A DNA stretch of 64,000 bases from contig CAOKMT010000009.1 of assembly GCA_948469885.1 (NCBI GenBank), positions 1-64,000 on the forward strand. The letters run 5' to 3'. The translations under genes and the position numbers were made by a program. Below the pieces are notes generated by a model. That model had not been told where the DNA came from, ran no database searches, and saw nothing but the letters and a program-made list of their open reading frames with translations. The DNA is from an uncultured Sporosarcina sp. (GTDB lineage: Bacteria; Bacillota; Bacilli; Bacillales_A; Planococcaceae). Of the stretch, positions 36,624 to 44,629 are shown in pieces (position 1 is the stretch's first letter; every line of letters starts with the position of its first letter).

Positions 36624-37808
36624 CTATTTGGTTGCCACCGTTTTTTCCTTTTCAGGCTGCTTAACTTCCCGATTTTTGTTCACAAAATCTGTGATTAATT
36701 TATAATACGCGTTCGCCATCATCCAAACGCTTTCTTTTTCGTCCTCAAAAAAGTCAATGTTATAGCCGTCCAAATTATTGTTCAACGCTTTCAAATAATC
36801 TTTCAGAACGATGGACCCTCCACCGATGAAATAACATATTTCTGTTTGCGAGTTTCTCGCCCAAATATTTCGCAGATGACGGTATTGCTTTTTCGCCAAT
36901 TCCAAAAGAATGCGATCGACGATTTCATGAACACTTGTCCGGCTTCCTTTCACCATAATATGGTTCCGGTCATTTTTCTTCGTGATAATTTCTACAACGT
37001 CCGCACGACTATCCAACTCCACCCCATACTTGGAGAAGATTTCTTCTCGAATGGCATCAAGGGATTCCGAAACGCCCAAATTAAAGCCTTGCGCTTTATC
37101 ATCGTCTACCCTGCGGTTCTGAATCACCGCGACATCTGTCGACAAGCCACCGATATCTTGAATTAAAATCCGCTTATCAATTAACTCCTTGTTCACGACA
37201 TTCAAATTATTATCCATCACAAGATTGATAAATGCCGCAAACCCTTCCGGATACACTTTCACTTCGTCAAATTTAATATTTACTTTCAAACCTTGATACT
37301 TCGGCGTCACCAAAAACTCCACTTGGTGGACAGATCCAAGCAATTGGGAACGATACCCGACATCTTTCCCTTCCTTCACTTCTCTAAGCGGGAGGCCTGT
37401 GCCTAATGTATACGTAGCCTCGATGACATTGTTGGAACGTTTAAAAATCGCCTTATTTTCTTCGCGAGCTGCATCTAATGCCAATGCGGCCAACAACATG
37501 ACAATCGTTTGGTCTTCCTCCGATTTATTGCTTCCCGGATCCAACTCCGTTGCATTCCCACTTTTCGTAGCCAACTGACCGACACGGTAAATCGCGTTGT
37601 TCTCTTGTAAGATTGGTGAATGTAAGCGGATATGAATCCCCTCGGTCGCTTCTTGTTCATCTAAATCTTCGACGCCGATAATAGGACGATCCGCGGTATC
37701 TTGCGCAATCACATTCGGAATATGCAAATCCGCTTCCAACTTCCCGAAAATCGCTTTTAATGAATCATTTCCTACATCTATGGCTGCAATACGTGGCTCT
37801 TTCAACAT
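36624..37808 (-). CDS. ParM/AlfA-like actin-family ATPase
   Basis: A 394-residue actin-fold ATPase. Phosphate-1 is AAIDVGNDSLKAIFG (residues 9-23), phosphate-2 is IQDIGGLSTDVAVI (216-229), and the adenosine motif is FIGGGSIVLKDYL (327-339), the pattern of ParM/StbA and Alp proteins and not of MreB or FtsA. Such proteins polymerise to separate plasmid copies. The start is ATG 37808, preceded by GGGGGAGG and a good promoter; the frame continues upstream without homology. It is followed by a RHH gene and preceded by a repeat array. Confidence 0.85.
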   Translation of the reverse strand: MLKEPRIAAIDVGNDSLKAIFGKLEADLHIPNVIAQDTADRPIIGVEDLDEQEATEGIHIRLHSPILQENNAIYRVGQLATKSGNATELDPGSNKSEEDQTIVMLLAALALDAAREENKAIFKRSNNVIEATYTLGTGLPLREVKEGKDVGYRSQLLGSVHQVEFLVTPKYQGLKVNIKFDEVKVYPEGFAAFINLVMDNNLNVVNKELIDKRILIQDIGGLSTDVAVIQNRRVDDDKAQGFNLGVSESLDAIREEIFSKYGVELDSRADVVEIITKKNDRNHIMVKGSRTSVHEIVDRILLELAKKQYRHLRNIWARNSQTEICYFIGGGSIVLKDYLKALNNNLDGYNIDFFEDEKESVWMMANAYYKLITDFVNKNREVKQPEKEKTVATK

Positions 37809-37844
37809 TTCATCCTCCCCCAACAATTTGTCTTTATATTCAAA

Positions 37845-37873
37845 ATAGTACAGGAAACTAGCGAGTCGGTCAA
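37845..37873 (-). promoter_or_regulatory. Promoter of the parM-parR-like operon
   Basis: Minus strand -35 TTGACC (37873-37868), 17-base spacer, -10 TACTAT (37850-37845), 37 bases before the ATG. The repeat array begins 35 bases upstream of the -35. Confidence 0.75.
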
Positions 37874-37907
37874 TCTTGTGTAGGGAACTGTTAGACAAAT
37901 GTCATGA

Positions 37908-38061
37908 TGTTTACATTTTTGTAAACTTAGAATTATCGAAACAAAGTCGATTGCCGTCGAATGTGTACGTGTTTGTAAACATGTATACAAATTTGTATAC
38001 AATCACACTATTAATGTGTACATGTTTACAATTTTGTTTACATGTTTATATTTTTGTATAC
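37908..38061. repeat. Phased TGTNTAC repeat array, candidate centromere/operator
   Basis: Eleven TGTNTAC-like heptamers start at 37908, 37920, 37962, 37974, 37982, 37994, 38015, 38023, 38035, 38043 and 38055 (TGTAAAC at 37920 and 37974, TGTTTAT at 38043, otherwise exact). Start-to-start distances are 12 and 8, giving 20-base periods, broken only between 37920-37962 and 37994-38015. The 12-base steps have an A-N-TTT filler, and the 8-base steps form an ACATGT junction. It lies directly upstream of the ParM-like promoter. Confidence 0.88.
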
Positions 38062-38113
38062 AGTGGAAAAAACAATCCGTTTTCTATTTGTAATAATTCA
38101 TTTTTTTCCTACA

Positions 38114-38151
38114 AATAAAAAGCACCCTACTCTTTTCAGGGAGCGGGCGCT
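38114..38151 (-). terminator. Possible terminator of the lysR gene
   Basis: Minus strand AGCGCCCGCT...AGTAGGGTGC stem (one bulge, one wobble) followed by TTTTTATTTG. It lies 110 bases after the lysR stop and before the repeat array. Confidence 0.55.
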
Positions 38152-38261
38152 ACAACGTTTCCATATTTATCGTACAAATTCACAATTTCTCGCGTACTTT
38201 TACAAAGTTCACCAAATTTCGCAGTCCTCATATTGCCTAACAGGAGCTAGAGAAACCTTCC

Positions 38262-39140
38262 TTATACAGAGAGCGGATATACCGTTTCATCGCTGCTCCT
38301 TTCTATCGTTTCGATAAACTTTTCAAGTGTTGAGGTTAAATAGGCGTCTTTTCGTCGAATGAAAATCGTGTTGATTTTACTATACTTCTTAGGTAGGTAA
38401 TGACAGTGCACAAGTCCTTTTTCTTCCAAATGGGAAACGGCGGATTTCGGCACAAAAGTAATGCCAAGTCCCATGGCCACGCTTCCTAAAATAGTTTCCA
38501 ACGTGCCAAATTCCATCACTTTTTGTGGTTTCACATTTTGATCTTCGTACCACATTTCCAGTCTTGCGCGGTAGCCGCATCCTTTGCTGAAACAGAGGAA
38601 TGGTTCGCTTTTTAATTGTTCAATCGTTTTTGATGTTGTATCGGAAATTAAAACAAGTTCTTCCTCATATACATCATGGGCGATCAAATCCGGATGTTTC
38701 CCTGTTTCCGTTACAAATGCACCGTCCAACCGATGATTCAACACTTCTTTTTGTAACTGCTCGGTCACGCCTGTTAACAGCGATAAATCCACTTTTTTAT
38801 ATTTTTTATTATAGGAAGATAAAATGACCGGCAATTTAATGACCGTTTCGACCGACCCAATTTCCAGTTTGCCAGCAGGCTCTTCTTTACTTTGAACGAC
38901 TTTCTTCATTTCATTTTTCAACAGTAAGATCTTCTCACAATACACCAATAACTTTTTACCTTCCGGCGTCAATGTCATCCCACGATGATGCCGATTGAAT
39001 AAAGGTGTGTTGAGTTCAGCTTCGAGCTTCTGGATTCTTGAGGTTAGATTTGATTGAACATAATTCAATTCCTTTGCTGCCTCTGTAATGGTTCCTTTTT
39101 GAGCAACCTTCTGAAAAATTTCTAGATCTTTAAATTCCAT
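38262..39140 (-). CDS. LysR-family transcriptional regulator
   Basis: A 292-residue regulator. The N-terminal helix-turn-helix (MEFKDLEIFQKVAQKGTITEAAKELNYVQSNLTSRIQKLE, core TITEAAKELNYVQSNLTSRI) is followed by the periplasmic-binding-like effector domain. The start is Met 39140; an ATG seven codons upstream is possible, but the family begins here. It is divergent from an EamA transporter, which it probably regulates, as is common for LysR genes. The close relative in B. subtilis is of the YofA/CzcR type, from memory. Confidence 0.9.
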   Translation of the reverse strand: MEFKDLEIFQKVAQKGTITEAAKELNYVQSNLTSRIQKLEAELNTPLFNRHHRGMTLTPEGKKLLVYCEKILLLKNEMKKVVQSKEEPAGKLEIGSVETVIKLPVILSSYNKKYKKVDLSLLTGVTEQLQKEVLNHRLDGAFVTETGKHPDLIAHDVYEEELVLISDTTSKTIEQLKSEPFLCFSKGCGYRARLEMWYEDQNVKPQKVMEFGTLETILGSVAMGLGITFVPKSAVSHLEEKGLVHCHYLPKKYSKINTIFIRRKDAYLTSTLEKFIETIERSSDETVYPLSV

Positions 39141-39278
39141 TTTCTTTCCCTCTTTCCTCATACGCTCCCTCTATGGTATCACTAAAAATGATGACAATCA
39201 TCATTTTCATTCATTTTACATGATGTCTATCTGTGGTGTTTAATATAGGTAGCGAAAGAGTGAAGGAGAATCGTATTC

Positions 39279-40256
39279 GTGAAAAATAATGTTTTGATCG
39301 CAGCCTTATTATGTTTGATTTCTGCTATTTCTTGGGGCGCGATGTTTCCAGTAGCAAATCATGCATTTCATTATATTGATCCGTTTTATTTTACAATTTT
39401 CCGGTATGTCTCTGTAACGGTCATTTTAATCGTCTGGTTGTTATGGAAGGAAGGCAGACAAGCTTTTCGGATGGAAGGCAAAGGAATGATGCTTTGGTTT
39501 TTCGGCACGATGGCATTCGCAGTCTATAACTTGTTGATCTTCTGGGGGCAAGACCTGCTAGGGAACCCTGGAACGATGGTCGCCTCGATTAATGAGTCGT
39601 TAATGCCGATGATTTCGATTGTCATCGTTTGGATGCTCGTTCGACAGCGTCCTCCAGCCTTTACTTTGTTTTGCGTCTTCATCGCTTTCGTCGGTGCACT
39701 ACTCGTCATTACGAAAGGGAATCTAGGCGCATTCATGTCGGCGACGAATGATATTATCCCTTCTTTACTTATTTTCATTGCGGTAGTTGGGTGGGTCGTC
39801 TATACGATGGGTGGCAGTCAGTTCAGTAAGGAAGGCTGGTCTGCACTCCGCTATTCCACACTCAGTTGTTTGCTCGGAACGGCGACAGCAACAATTGTCG
39901 TGCTCGTCGTCACGATGACAGGATATGTTCAAGTACCAACGCTTGAAACCATCGTCATCACAAGCCCGCATATCGCTTTCATGTTCATTTTCCCAGGCGT
40001 TATCGCGCTCGTCGGATGGAATTATGGCGTCAGTATTATCAAACCTTTGAATGGTTTACTTTTTCTCAATTTTGTCCCGGTGACAACACTCGTCATTCAA
40101 ATTTTCCAAGGGGCGGAGGTAACGGTGTATGATTATATCGGCACGCTTTTCATCGTCGTTTCATTAATCTCCAATAATATTTTCACAAGAATGCAACAAA
40201 GACAAACGACATCCAAAACGCAGTTCAGTGGAAAATTACAAGGTACTGCTTCTTAA
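39279..40256 (+). CDS. EamA/DMT-family transporter
   Basis: A 325-residue protein with ten predicted helices in two EamA repeats (AALLCLISAISWGAMFPVANHAF ... ; IIPSLLIFIAVVGWVVYTMGGSQF ...). The second half has WNYGVSIIKPLNGLLFLNFVPVTTLV. These export metabolites such as amino acids; the substrate cannot be told. It is divergent from a LysR gene, 138 bases apart, so it may be its target. Confidence 0.9.
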   Translation: MKNNVLIAALLCLISAISWGAMFPVANHAFHYIDPFYFTIFRYVSVTVILIVWLLWKEGRQAFRMEGKGMMLWFFGTMAFAVYNLLIFWGQDLLGNPGTMVASINESLMPMISIVIVWMLVRQRPPAFTLFCVFIAFVGALLVITKGNLGAFMSATNDIIPSLLIFIAVVGWVVYTMGGSQFSKEGWSALRYSTLSCLLGTATATIVVLVVTMTGYVQVPTLETIVITSPHIAFMFIFPGVIALVGWNYGVSIIKPLNGLLFLNFVPVTTLVIQIFQGAEVTVYDYIGTLFIVVSLISNNIFTRMQQRQTTSKTQFSGKLQGTAS

Positions 40257-40262
40257 CAAAAC

Positions 40263-40302
40263 ATGGCTTCTTTTCCAACGAAATGTTAGAAAAGAAGCCA
40301 TT
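40263..40302. terminator. Bidirectional terminator
   Basis: ATGGCTTCTTTTC/GAAAAGAAGCCAT perfect stem with T runs, between the convergent transporter and YndM genes. Confidence 0.85.
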
Positions 40303-40304
40303 TG

Positions 40305-40820
40305 TTATTTATTGTAAAAGTCATCTTTTTCCCGTGTCAACTCACTTTTTTCATCATCGTGGTCTCGATTTTCTTTTTTTCCCCGTCTTCTGTCATCGCT
40401 CTTTTTAAAGTCCGGTTCGTCCCCGAATTCCGTTTGCATCTGGCGAAGGTCCGTCTCCATTTCAAACGTCGCCATATCATCCCAAACGGCTCTTTCCATG
40501 TAGCGATGGAAAAGTGCTTCACCAATTGCAATGACGACTGCTGTGATGAAAGAAACGTAACCTAATCGCACTGGATAGCCAAACAAATAGGCACCAAGCA
40601 ACCAGATCATGCCAAAAGTGAGGATGAAATCGGTGATTGTGGCGGCGGCGTTTCCATACCGCGGTAAAATGAAAAGATCACCGACGATAAATGAAACACC
40701 TGTCAATAAGACAGCCGCGGTAACGATATTGCCGAAGGAAAATCCAAAAAGTCCCAAAACAATCCATAAGACAACGGCAACCATGACGAATTTGACAATC
40801 AATGCTTTAAAGGATTGCAT
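40305..40820 (-). CDS. yndM: YndM-family (DUF2512) membrane protein
   Basis: A 171-residue protein. Four hydrophobic segments (ALIVKFVMVAVVLWIVLGLFG, AAVLLTGVSFIVGDLFILP, ITDFILTFGMIWLLGAYLF, YVSFITAVVIAIGEALFHRYM) are followed by a strongly charged tail. GDLFILPRYGN is a typical family stretch. The start is set at 40820 (MQSFKALI), ten bases after TGGAG. Its role is unknown; members are often in spore-formers. Confidence 0.82.
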   Translation of the reverse strand: MQSFKALIVKFVMVAVVLWIVLGLFGFSFGNIVTAAVLLTGVSFIVGDLFILPRYGNAAATITDFILTFGMIWLLGAYLFGYPVRLGYVSFITAVVIAIGEALFHRYMERAVWDDMATFEMETDLRQMQTEFGDEPDFKKSDDRRRGKKENRDHDDEKSELTREKDDFYNK

Positions 40821-40862
40821 CTGTACCATTCTCCAATCGTAAATAAATTTCAAAGGCAATGA

Positions 40863-40899
40863 AACCTGTATCGCAACATTCTACGTTGCGATACAGGTT
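40863..40899. terminator. Perfect 15-bp inverted repeat, probable terminator
   Basis: AACCTGTATCGCAAC/GTTGCGATACAGGTT with a seven-base loop. It lies between yndM and a small upstream gene. The T tail is poor (GTTTCATT), so processing or a weak stop is possible. Confidence 0.6.
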
Positions 40900-40904
40900 C
40901 TCCA

Positions 40905-41060
40905 TTATGGATTGCGTTTGTTGTTTTTGCGGGAGTCGTTCTGGTTTTTATTCTCTTGAGGAACTGCATTGAAATCCTCTGCAAACTCGACATTACCTGG
41001 ATTTTCATTTCGGTTTTGACGCCCTTGTCGTTCTTGACGATTTTGATTTTTATTAGCCAT
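40905..41060 (-). CDS. Small Asn/Gln/Arg-rich hydrophilic protein, possibly spore-associated
   Basis: A 51-residue ORF (MANKNQNRQERQGRQNRNEN ... NVEFAEDFNAVPQENKNQ...). ATG 41060 is nine bases after AAAGGAG, and an inverted repeat follows the stop. The composition and the EFA-x-x-x-N motif are reminiscent of gamma-type small acid-soluble spore proteins, but the usual long repeats are absent, so that name is only a suggestion. Confidence 0.72.
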   Translation of the reverse strand: MANKNQNRQERQGRQNRNENPGNVEFAEDFNAVPQENKNQNDSRKNNKRNP

Positions 41061-41170
41061 CCGTCTTCACTCCTTTCAATTGTTAGCAGTCTTTCAACTA
41101 CTCACAATGCATAACTTGTCCCGATTTGAATGAACGATACTTTCCTTTTACTTCCACAGCATTTTAATTT

Positions 41171-41202
41171 CAAAAAAAGATCTCACAATTTTAGTGAGAT
41201 CT
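41171..41202 (-). terminator. Terminator after the dsdA remnant
   Basis: AGATCTCAC/GTGAGATCT perfect nine-pair stem with seven T on the minus strand. It lies ten bases beyond the remnant's stop, so the old gene's terminator is still intact. Confidence 0.85.
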
Positions 41203-41211
41203 CATGACTTA

Positions 41212-41644
41212 TCATTTCCGGGGAAATATATTTATTATTTCTGTGCCATTTCGTTTTTTCATTTCCTGTTCTGGTACCATTCCGCCGCCTGTCGCCCAAT
41301 CGACAGGTGTCTCTTTTTCGGCATGTGCCTGTTGAAACCTTTCCCACGCAAGATGGACAGGACTCGTCATACCCACAAGTGCAGACGGTTCTAGTGTGAT
41401 GCCTCATAGTAGGCATCTCAACAAATAATTCGAACATGCCGTTGAATTCTTTCTTTTAGGAAAAATGTGCAATATCAGGTGCAAACCGTCGAAGTCGATT
41501 TGCCGTATCTTGGACATCCGCCGGGGTGATTGCCGTTTGCGAACTGTCGCGTCTAGTGAAGGATTAAGCATAACACTTCTTTTTGTGTGGCCATCTGTCA
41601 ATCAACGGAAGCTTGTCCCGCCATTTTGTCACATTATTATTCAT
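41212..41644 (-). pseudogene. dsdA: Remnant of D-serine dehydratase (dsdA)
   Basis: The C-terminal end is a clear DsdA piece: LEPSALVGMTSPVHLAW, then DWATGGGMVPEQEM (E. coli: LEPSALAGM ... VWATGGGMVPEEEM), ending with a TGA at 41212. Near 41560-41462 another frame gives ITPADVQDTANRLRRFAPDI, matching the N-terminal DVQDAHARLSRFAPY stretch. A start-like MNNNVTKWRDKLPLIDRW at 41644 begins in a third frame. The catalytic centre is deleted (433 of about 1300 bases remain), with at least two frame changes. Confidence 0.82.
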
Positions 41645-41700
41645 TCTATGCACGATTCATTGAGTCGGGCATTGTCAATAAGAAGGAAAGCGGAATTGCA

Positions 41701-42582
41701 CTAAAAAGTAAATCGGTCAATGAGCGCTTCCGTTAATTCAAACCGCGGATTTTCCCGATCACTATCCACGACTTCCACCCCGAGGACAACTGAAACAATT
41801 CGCCGCCCATTGAATGTCCCTGTGCCGACGAAACACGGACCGGCCTCGACTGTGTAGCCTGTCTTCAAACCATCCATCCCACGCTTCTCATACGGCATTC
41901 CTTTTAACATCAAATTCGTATTGAGCCACACGTCCCCCGACTCCAGCTGGAAAGCGCGCATATTGGCATAATGTAGCATGGCAGGATGCTCCAGCAGTAG
42001 CTTTCTTGCGAGCAAGGCGACATCCCTCGCCGAAGATAAATTCACTTGTTCGCTTGGGTCGTCATTCCCTTCGAACCCGCTCGCATTGAAGTACTCTGTT
42101 TCTTTTAAACCGAGCATTGCCGCTTGGTCATTCATCAATTTGACGAAATCGTTTTCCTTACGCGCCACCATCTCAGCGAGTGCAACCGCTGCATCATTGG
42201 CGGAAGCGATGGACATCGCTTTGAATAGCTCCTCCACCGTATAGATTTCTCCACTTTTCATCTTCAAGTTAGTCGTTGACGTTTTTTTCGATTGGGAAAG
42301 TATAGAGGGACTTGGTATATACGTATGATCCCAATCAAGTTTGAAACCGTCTATCCTGTTCAACACGATATATTGCGTCATCATTTGAGTTAGACCGGCA
42401 ATCGGGAGTGGTTGTTTACTATTTTTTTCATAGAGCACTTCACCCGTTTCAAAATCGACGAGCAGCATCGCTTGTGCCTTTATATGTGTAGGAAGGACAT
42501 CCGCTTCCGGACGCTTCTTCGTAAGTATGGTCACAATACTGATAAGCATAAGGAAAGAGAGAAGAAGTATGCATTTCTTCAT
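41701..42582 (-). CDS. S11-family D-Ala-D-Ala carboxypeptidase homologue lacking its SxxK motif
   Basis: A 293-residue PBP5/DacF-type protein with an N-terminal signal/anchor (about 3-21). Family landmarks are present: AMLLVDFETGEVLYEKN, SAN (127-129) in SIASANDAAVALAE, and KTG (240-242) in DGLKTGYT. In contrast, the catalytic ASMTK is PIAGLTQMM (residues 60-68): nucleophile Ser is Gly 63 and general-base Lys is Gln 66. The DNA reads GCC GGT CTA ACT CAA. It is therefore predicted to be inactive as a carboxypeptidase. It has no beta-propeller or C-terminal anchor. Confidence 0.88.
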   Translation of the reverse strand: MKKCILLLSFLMLISIVTILTKKRPEADVLPTHIKAQAMLLVDFETGEVLYEKNSKQPLPIAGLTQMMTQYIVLNRIDGFKLDWDHTYIPSPSILSQSKKTSTTNLKMKSGEIYTVEELFKAMSIASANDAAVALAEMVARKENDFVKLMNDQAAMLGLKETEYFNASGFEGNDDPSEQVNLSSARDVALLARKLLLEHPAMLHYANMRAFQLESGDVWLNTNLMLKGMPYEKRGMDGLKTGYTVEAGPCFVGTGTFNGRRIVSVVLGVEVVDSDRENPRFELTEALIDRFTF

Positions 42583-42705
42583 TATTCATCCCGCCTTTTC
42601 AACACCTTACTCCTACTCTATGCATCGTTTATAAATACATGCGCGTGCAGGATAGGATGTTAACGACAAGCCACATAATCCTTATTTTATAATTTCCGCC
42701 ACGAA

Positions 42706-42746
42706 AAATAAGCCGATGATGAATGATCTTCATCTCACCGGCTATC
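42706..42746 (-). terminator. desKR terminator
   Basis: AGCCGGTGAGATG / CATCATCGGCT stem with one bulge, then TTATTTTTC on the minus strand, downstream of desR. Confidence 0.7.
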
Positions 42747-42770
42747 TTTTTTCAACTATTGAAAAGGTCG

Positions 42771-43382
42771 TCATTTAAACCAACCTTTTTCTTTAAAACG
42801 AGAAATCGCCTCAATCCGATTCCCTACACCTAATTTATCAAGAATGGTGGAAATATAGTTTCGGACCGTGCCTGGCGTTAAATATAACGATTCTGCAATT
42901 TCTTTCGTCGTCTTCCCCTCAGAGACGAGACGAAGCACTTGGTTTTCACGTTCTGTCAACGGGTTTTTCATTTCATGCCGATCTTCAAAGGCGATATCGA
43001 CGAGTTCAGGAGCATAAATCCGCCTGCCATCCATAATCGCCCGGATGGAATGGACAAGTTCCTCAATCGGACTATCTTTCAATAAATAGCCGCGCACGCC
43101 CGCTTGACGGGCACGTTCAAAATAGCCGGTTCTTGCGAATGTCGTCAAAATGATGATTTTGGACGCTTCTTCTTTCAATTCTTCCGCTGCATCCAGTCCC
43201 GTTTTCAAAGGCATCTCGATATCCATGATACAGACATCCGGCTTGTGCTCCTTCACTAACTGGACAGCCTCTTCTCCGTTTTTTGCCTTCCCGACAACTT
43301 CCATATCTTCTTCCAAACTCAACAAAGAACCAAGTGCACCTAACATCATTCCTTGGTCTTCAGCCAATACGATTCGTATCAT
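42771..43382 (-). CDS. desR: DesR, response regulator of membrane fluidity
   Basis: A 203-residue NarL/FixJ-type regulator. The receiver has AEDQGM, phospho-Asp in DVCIMDIEMPLKTG, and Lys in LLKDSPIEE; the LuxR helix-turn-helix is LTERENQVLRLVSEGKTTKEIAESLYLTPGTVRNYIS (core). It overlaps desK by four bases. In B. subtilis DesR-P activates the desaturase gene des when membranes stiffen; des is the third gene here. Confidence 0.93.
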   Translation of the reverse strand: MIRIVLAEDQGMMLGALGSLLSLEEDMEVVGKAKNGEEAVQLVKEHKPDVCIMDIEMPLKTGLDAAEELKEEASKIIILTTFARTGYFERARQAGVRGYLLKDSPIEELVHSIRAIMDGRRIYAPELVDIAFEDRHEMKNPLTERENQVLRLVSEGKTTKEIAESLYLTPGTVRNYISTILDKLGVGNRIEAISRFKEKGWFK

Positions 43383-44521
43383 CGCTCAACCTCCTCATGT
43401 GATTTAATGATGATTGGAACGTGGATACTTAATGTCGTTCCCTTCCCTGTTTCAATCGCCAAGCTGCCATTGACAAACTCGAGACGCTCCCGAATCCCTC
43501 TCAACCCGTTTCCCGGCCTGTCTTCTTCGCCTATGCGGATGCCGATTCCGTCATCCTCCACTTGAATCAGGAGTTCGTCCGGTAATTGTTGGAAGGTCAA
43601 ATGACATGTAGTAGCAGCACTGTGCTTCACAACGTTGGTAACCGCTTCTTTCAAACACATACTTAAGACATTTTCAACGAGCGGTGGCACATTTTGAAAT
43701 TCTGGATTGCCGTCAATCGACAACGCTATATCGGCAGCCATTAAAATTTGACGGATACGGATCAATTCTTCCGCAAGCGTCGTTGCCCGCATATCCGAAA
43801 CGAGTTCGCGCACTTCTTTTAATGCCGTGCTCGCCGTTTGTCGTATATCTTGAATTTCCCTTTCTGCCGCTTCTGAATCGCGGGATATCAATTTTCCTGC
43901 AAGGTCACTTTTTAAACCGATGAGCGACAGTTTCTGTCCAAGTGTGTCATGCAAATCCCGCGCAATCCGTTGACGCTCCTCAAAAATGATCAACTCCGAA
44001 ATCCGTTCTCTGGCGACTTCCAATTGCCCCTCCAAATTTTCACGCTTATTCCGGTAGTACAAATTGAACGGCAGAAGCACGGTTCCAATGACACTGATCA
44101 GTAAAAAATGCAACTGTGGCAAAAACAAGTCCAGCTCGATGAAAAAGCCGAAGATAATAGCGCCGAGTGTCGTTGCGATATGCAAGCCATACATGATGAA
44201 AAAACCCGCAGGATGCCGAATATTACCGATAAAAAACGCGGTGAACAAGGAGAAATAAACAAATCCAAATAACAAAGTCATCACAACATTAATGACCATT
44301 TCAAAACTGAGCCACATATAGACAAGCCCGCTCTTTGATTTAAATGAAAAACGATACGATAAGAAGAATAAAAGCAGTAAGGTAAGCCCGACAATAATCT
44401 CTAGTCGGGAGGATGCTCTGAAAATAAAAAAGAACGGCAATAAGCAAAATATCACCCATACATAAATGCTCAGCCACGGGTTTTTCGGAAAAATACTGAA
44501 CCAACTTTGCATACTATCCAT
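43379..44521 (-). CDS. desK: DesK, thermosensor histidine kinase
   Basis: A 380-residue HisKA_3-type kinase. Five or so transmembrane helices in the first 155 residues form the membrane-thickness sensor, followed by the phosphorylation helix with RQRIARDLHDTLGQKLSLIG, the same as the B. subtilis DesK motif I recall, and an ATPase domain (CLKEAVTNVVKHSAAT, VEDDGIGI, GNGLRGIRERL). It is a kinase when membranes are rigid and a phosphatase when fluid. Own promoter upstream. Confidence 0.94.
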   Translation of the reverse strand: MDSMQSWFSIFPKNPWLSIYVWVIFCLLPFFFIFRASSRLEIIVGLTLLLLFFLSYRFSFKSKSGLVYMWLSFEMVINVVMTLLFGFVYFSLFTAFFIGNIRHPAGFFIMYGLHIATTLGAIIFGFFIELDLFLPQLHFLLISVIGTVLLPFNLYYRNKRENLEGQLEVARERISELIIFEERQRIARDLHDTLGQKLSLIGLKSDLAGKLISRDSEAAEREIQDIRQTASTALKEVRELVSDMRATTLAEELIRIRQILMAADIALSIDGNPEFQNVPPLVENVLSMCLKEAVTNVVKHSAATTCHLTFQQLPDELLIQVEDDGIGIRIGEEDRPGNGLRGIRERLEFVNGSLAIETGKGTTLSIHVPIIIKSHEEVER

Positions 44522-44544
44522 TCACCGCCCTCATTAATGTACTC

Positions 44545-44575
44545 ATTATACCAAAATTTTCATGAAACAAAACAA
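44545..44575 (-). promoter_or_regulatory. desKR promoter
   Basis: Minus strand TTGGTATAATG: -10 TATAAT at 44550-44545 with an extended TGN motif, 24 bases before desK. A TTGTTT lies 19 bases upstream as a weak -35. It lets desKR be made independently of des. Confidence 0.65.
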
Positions 44576-44600
44576 CCATCCCTTTGCAGAGATGGTCGTT
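44564..44600 (-). terminator. des terminator
   Basis: AACGACCATC/GATGGTTGTT stem (44571-44600) followed by TTGTTTC on the minus strand, between des and desK. Confidence 0.7.
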
Positions 44601-44629
44601 TAGCTAGTGTCAATACTTCGCATCCCGAG

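Noticed and set aside
37809-37898. N-terminal extension of the ParM-like protein (30 more codons)
   Set aside because: It crosses the good promoter at 37845-37873 and lacks a ribosome site; ATG 37808 has GGGGGAGG.
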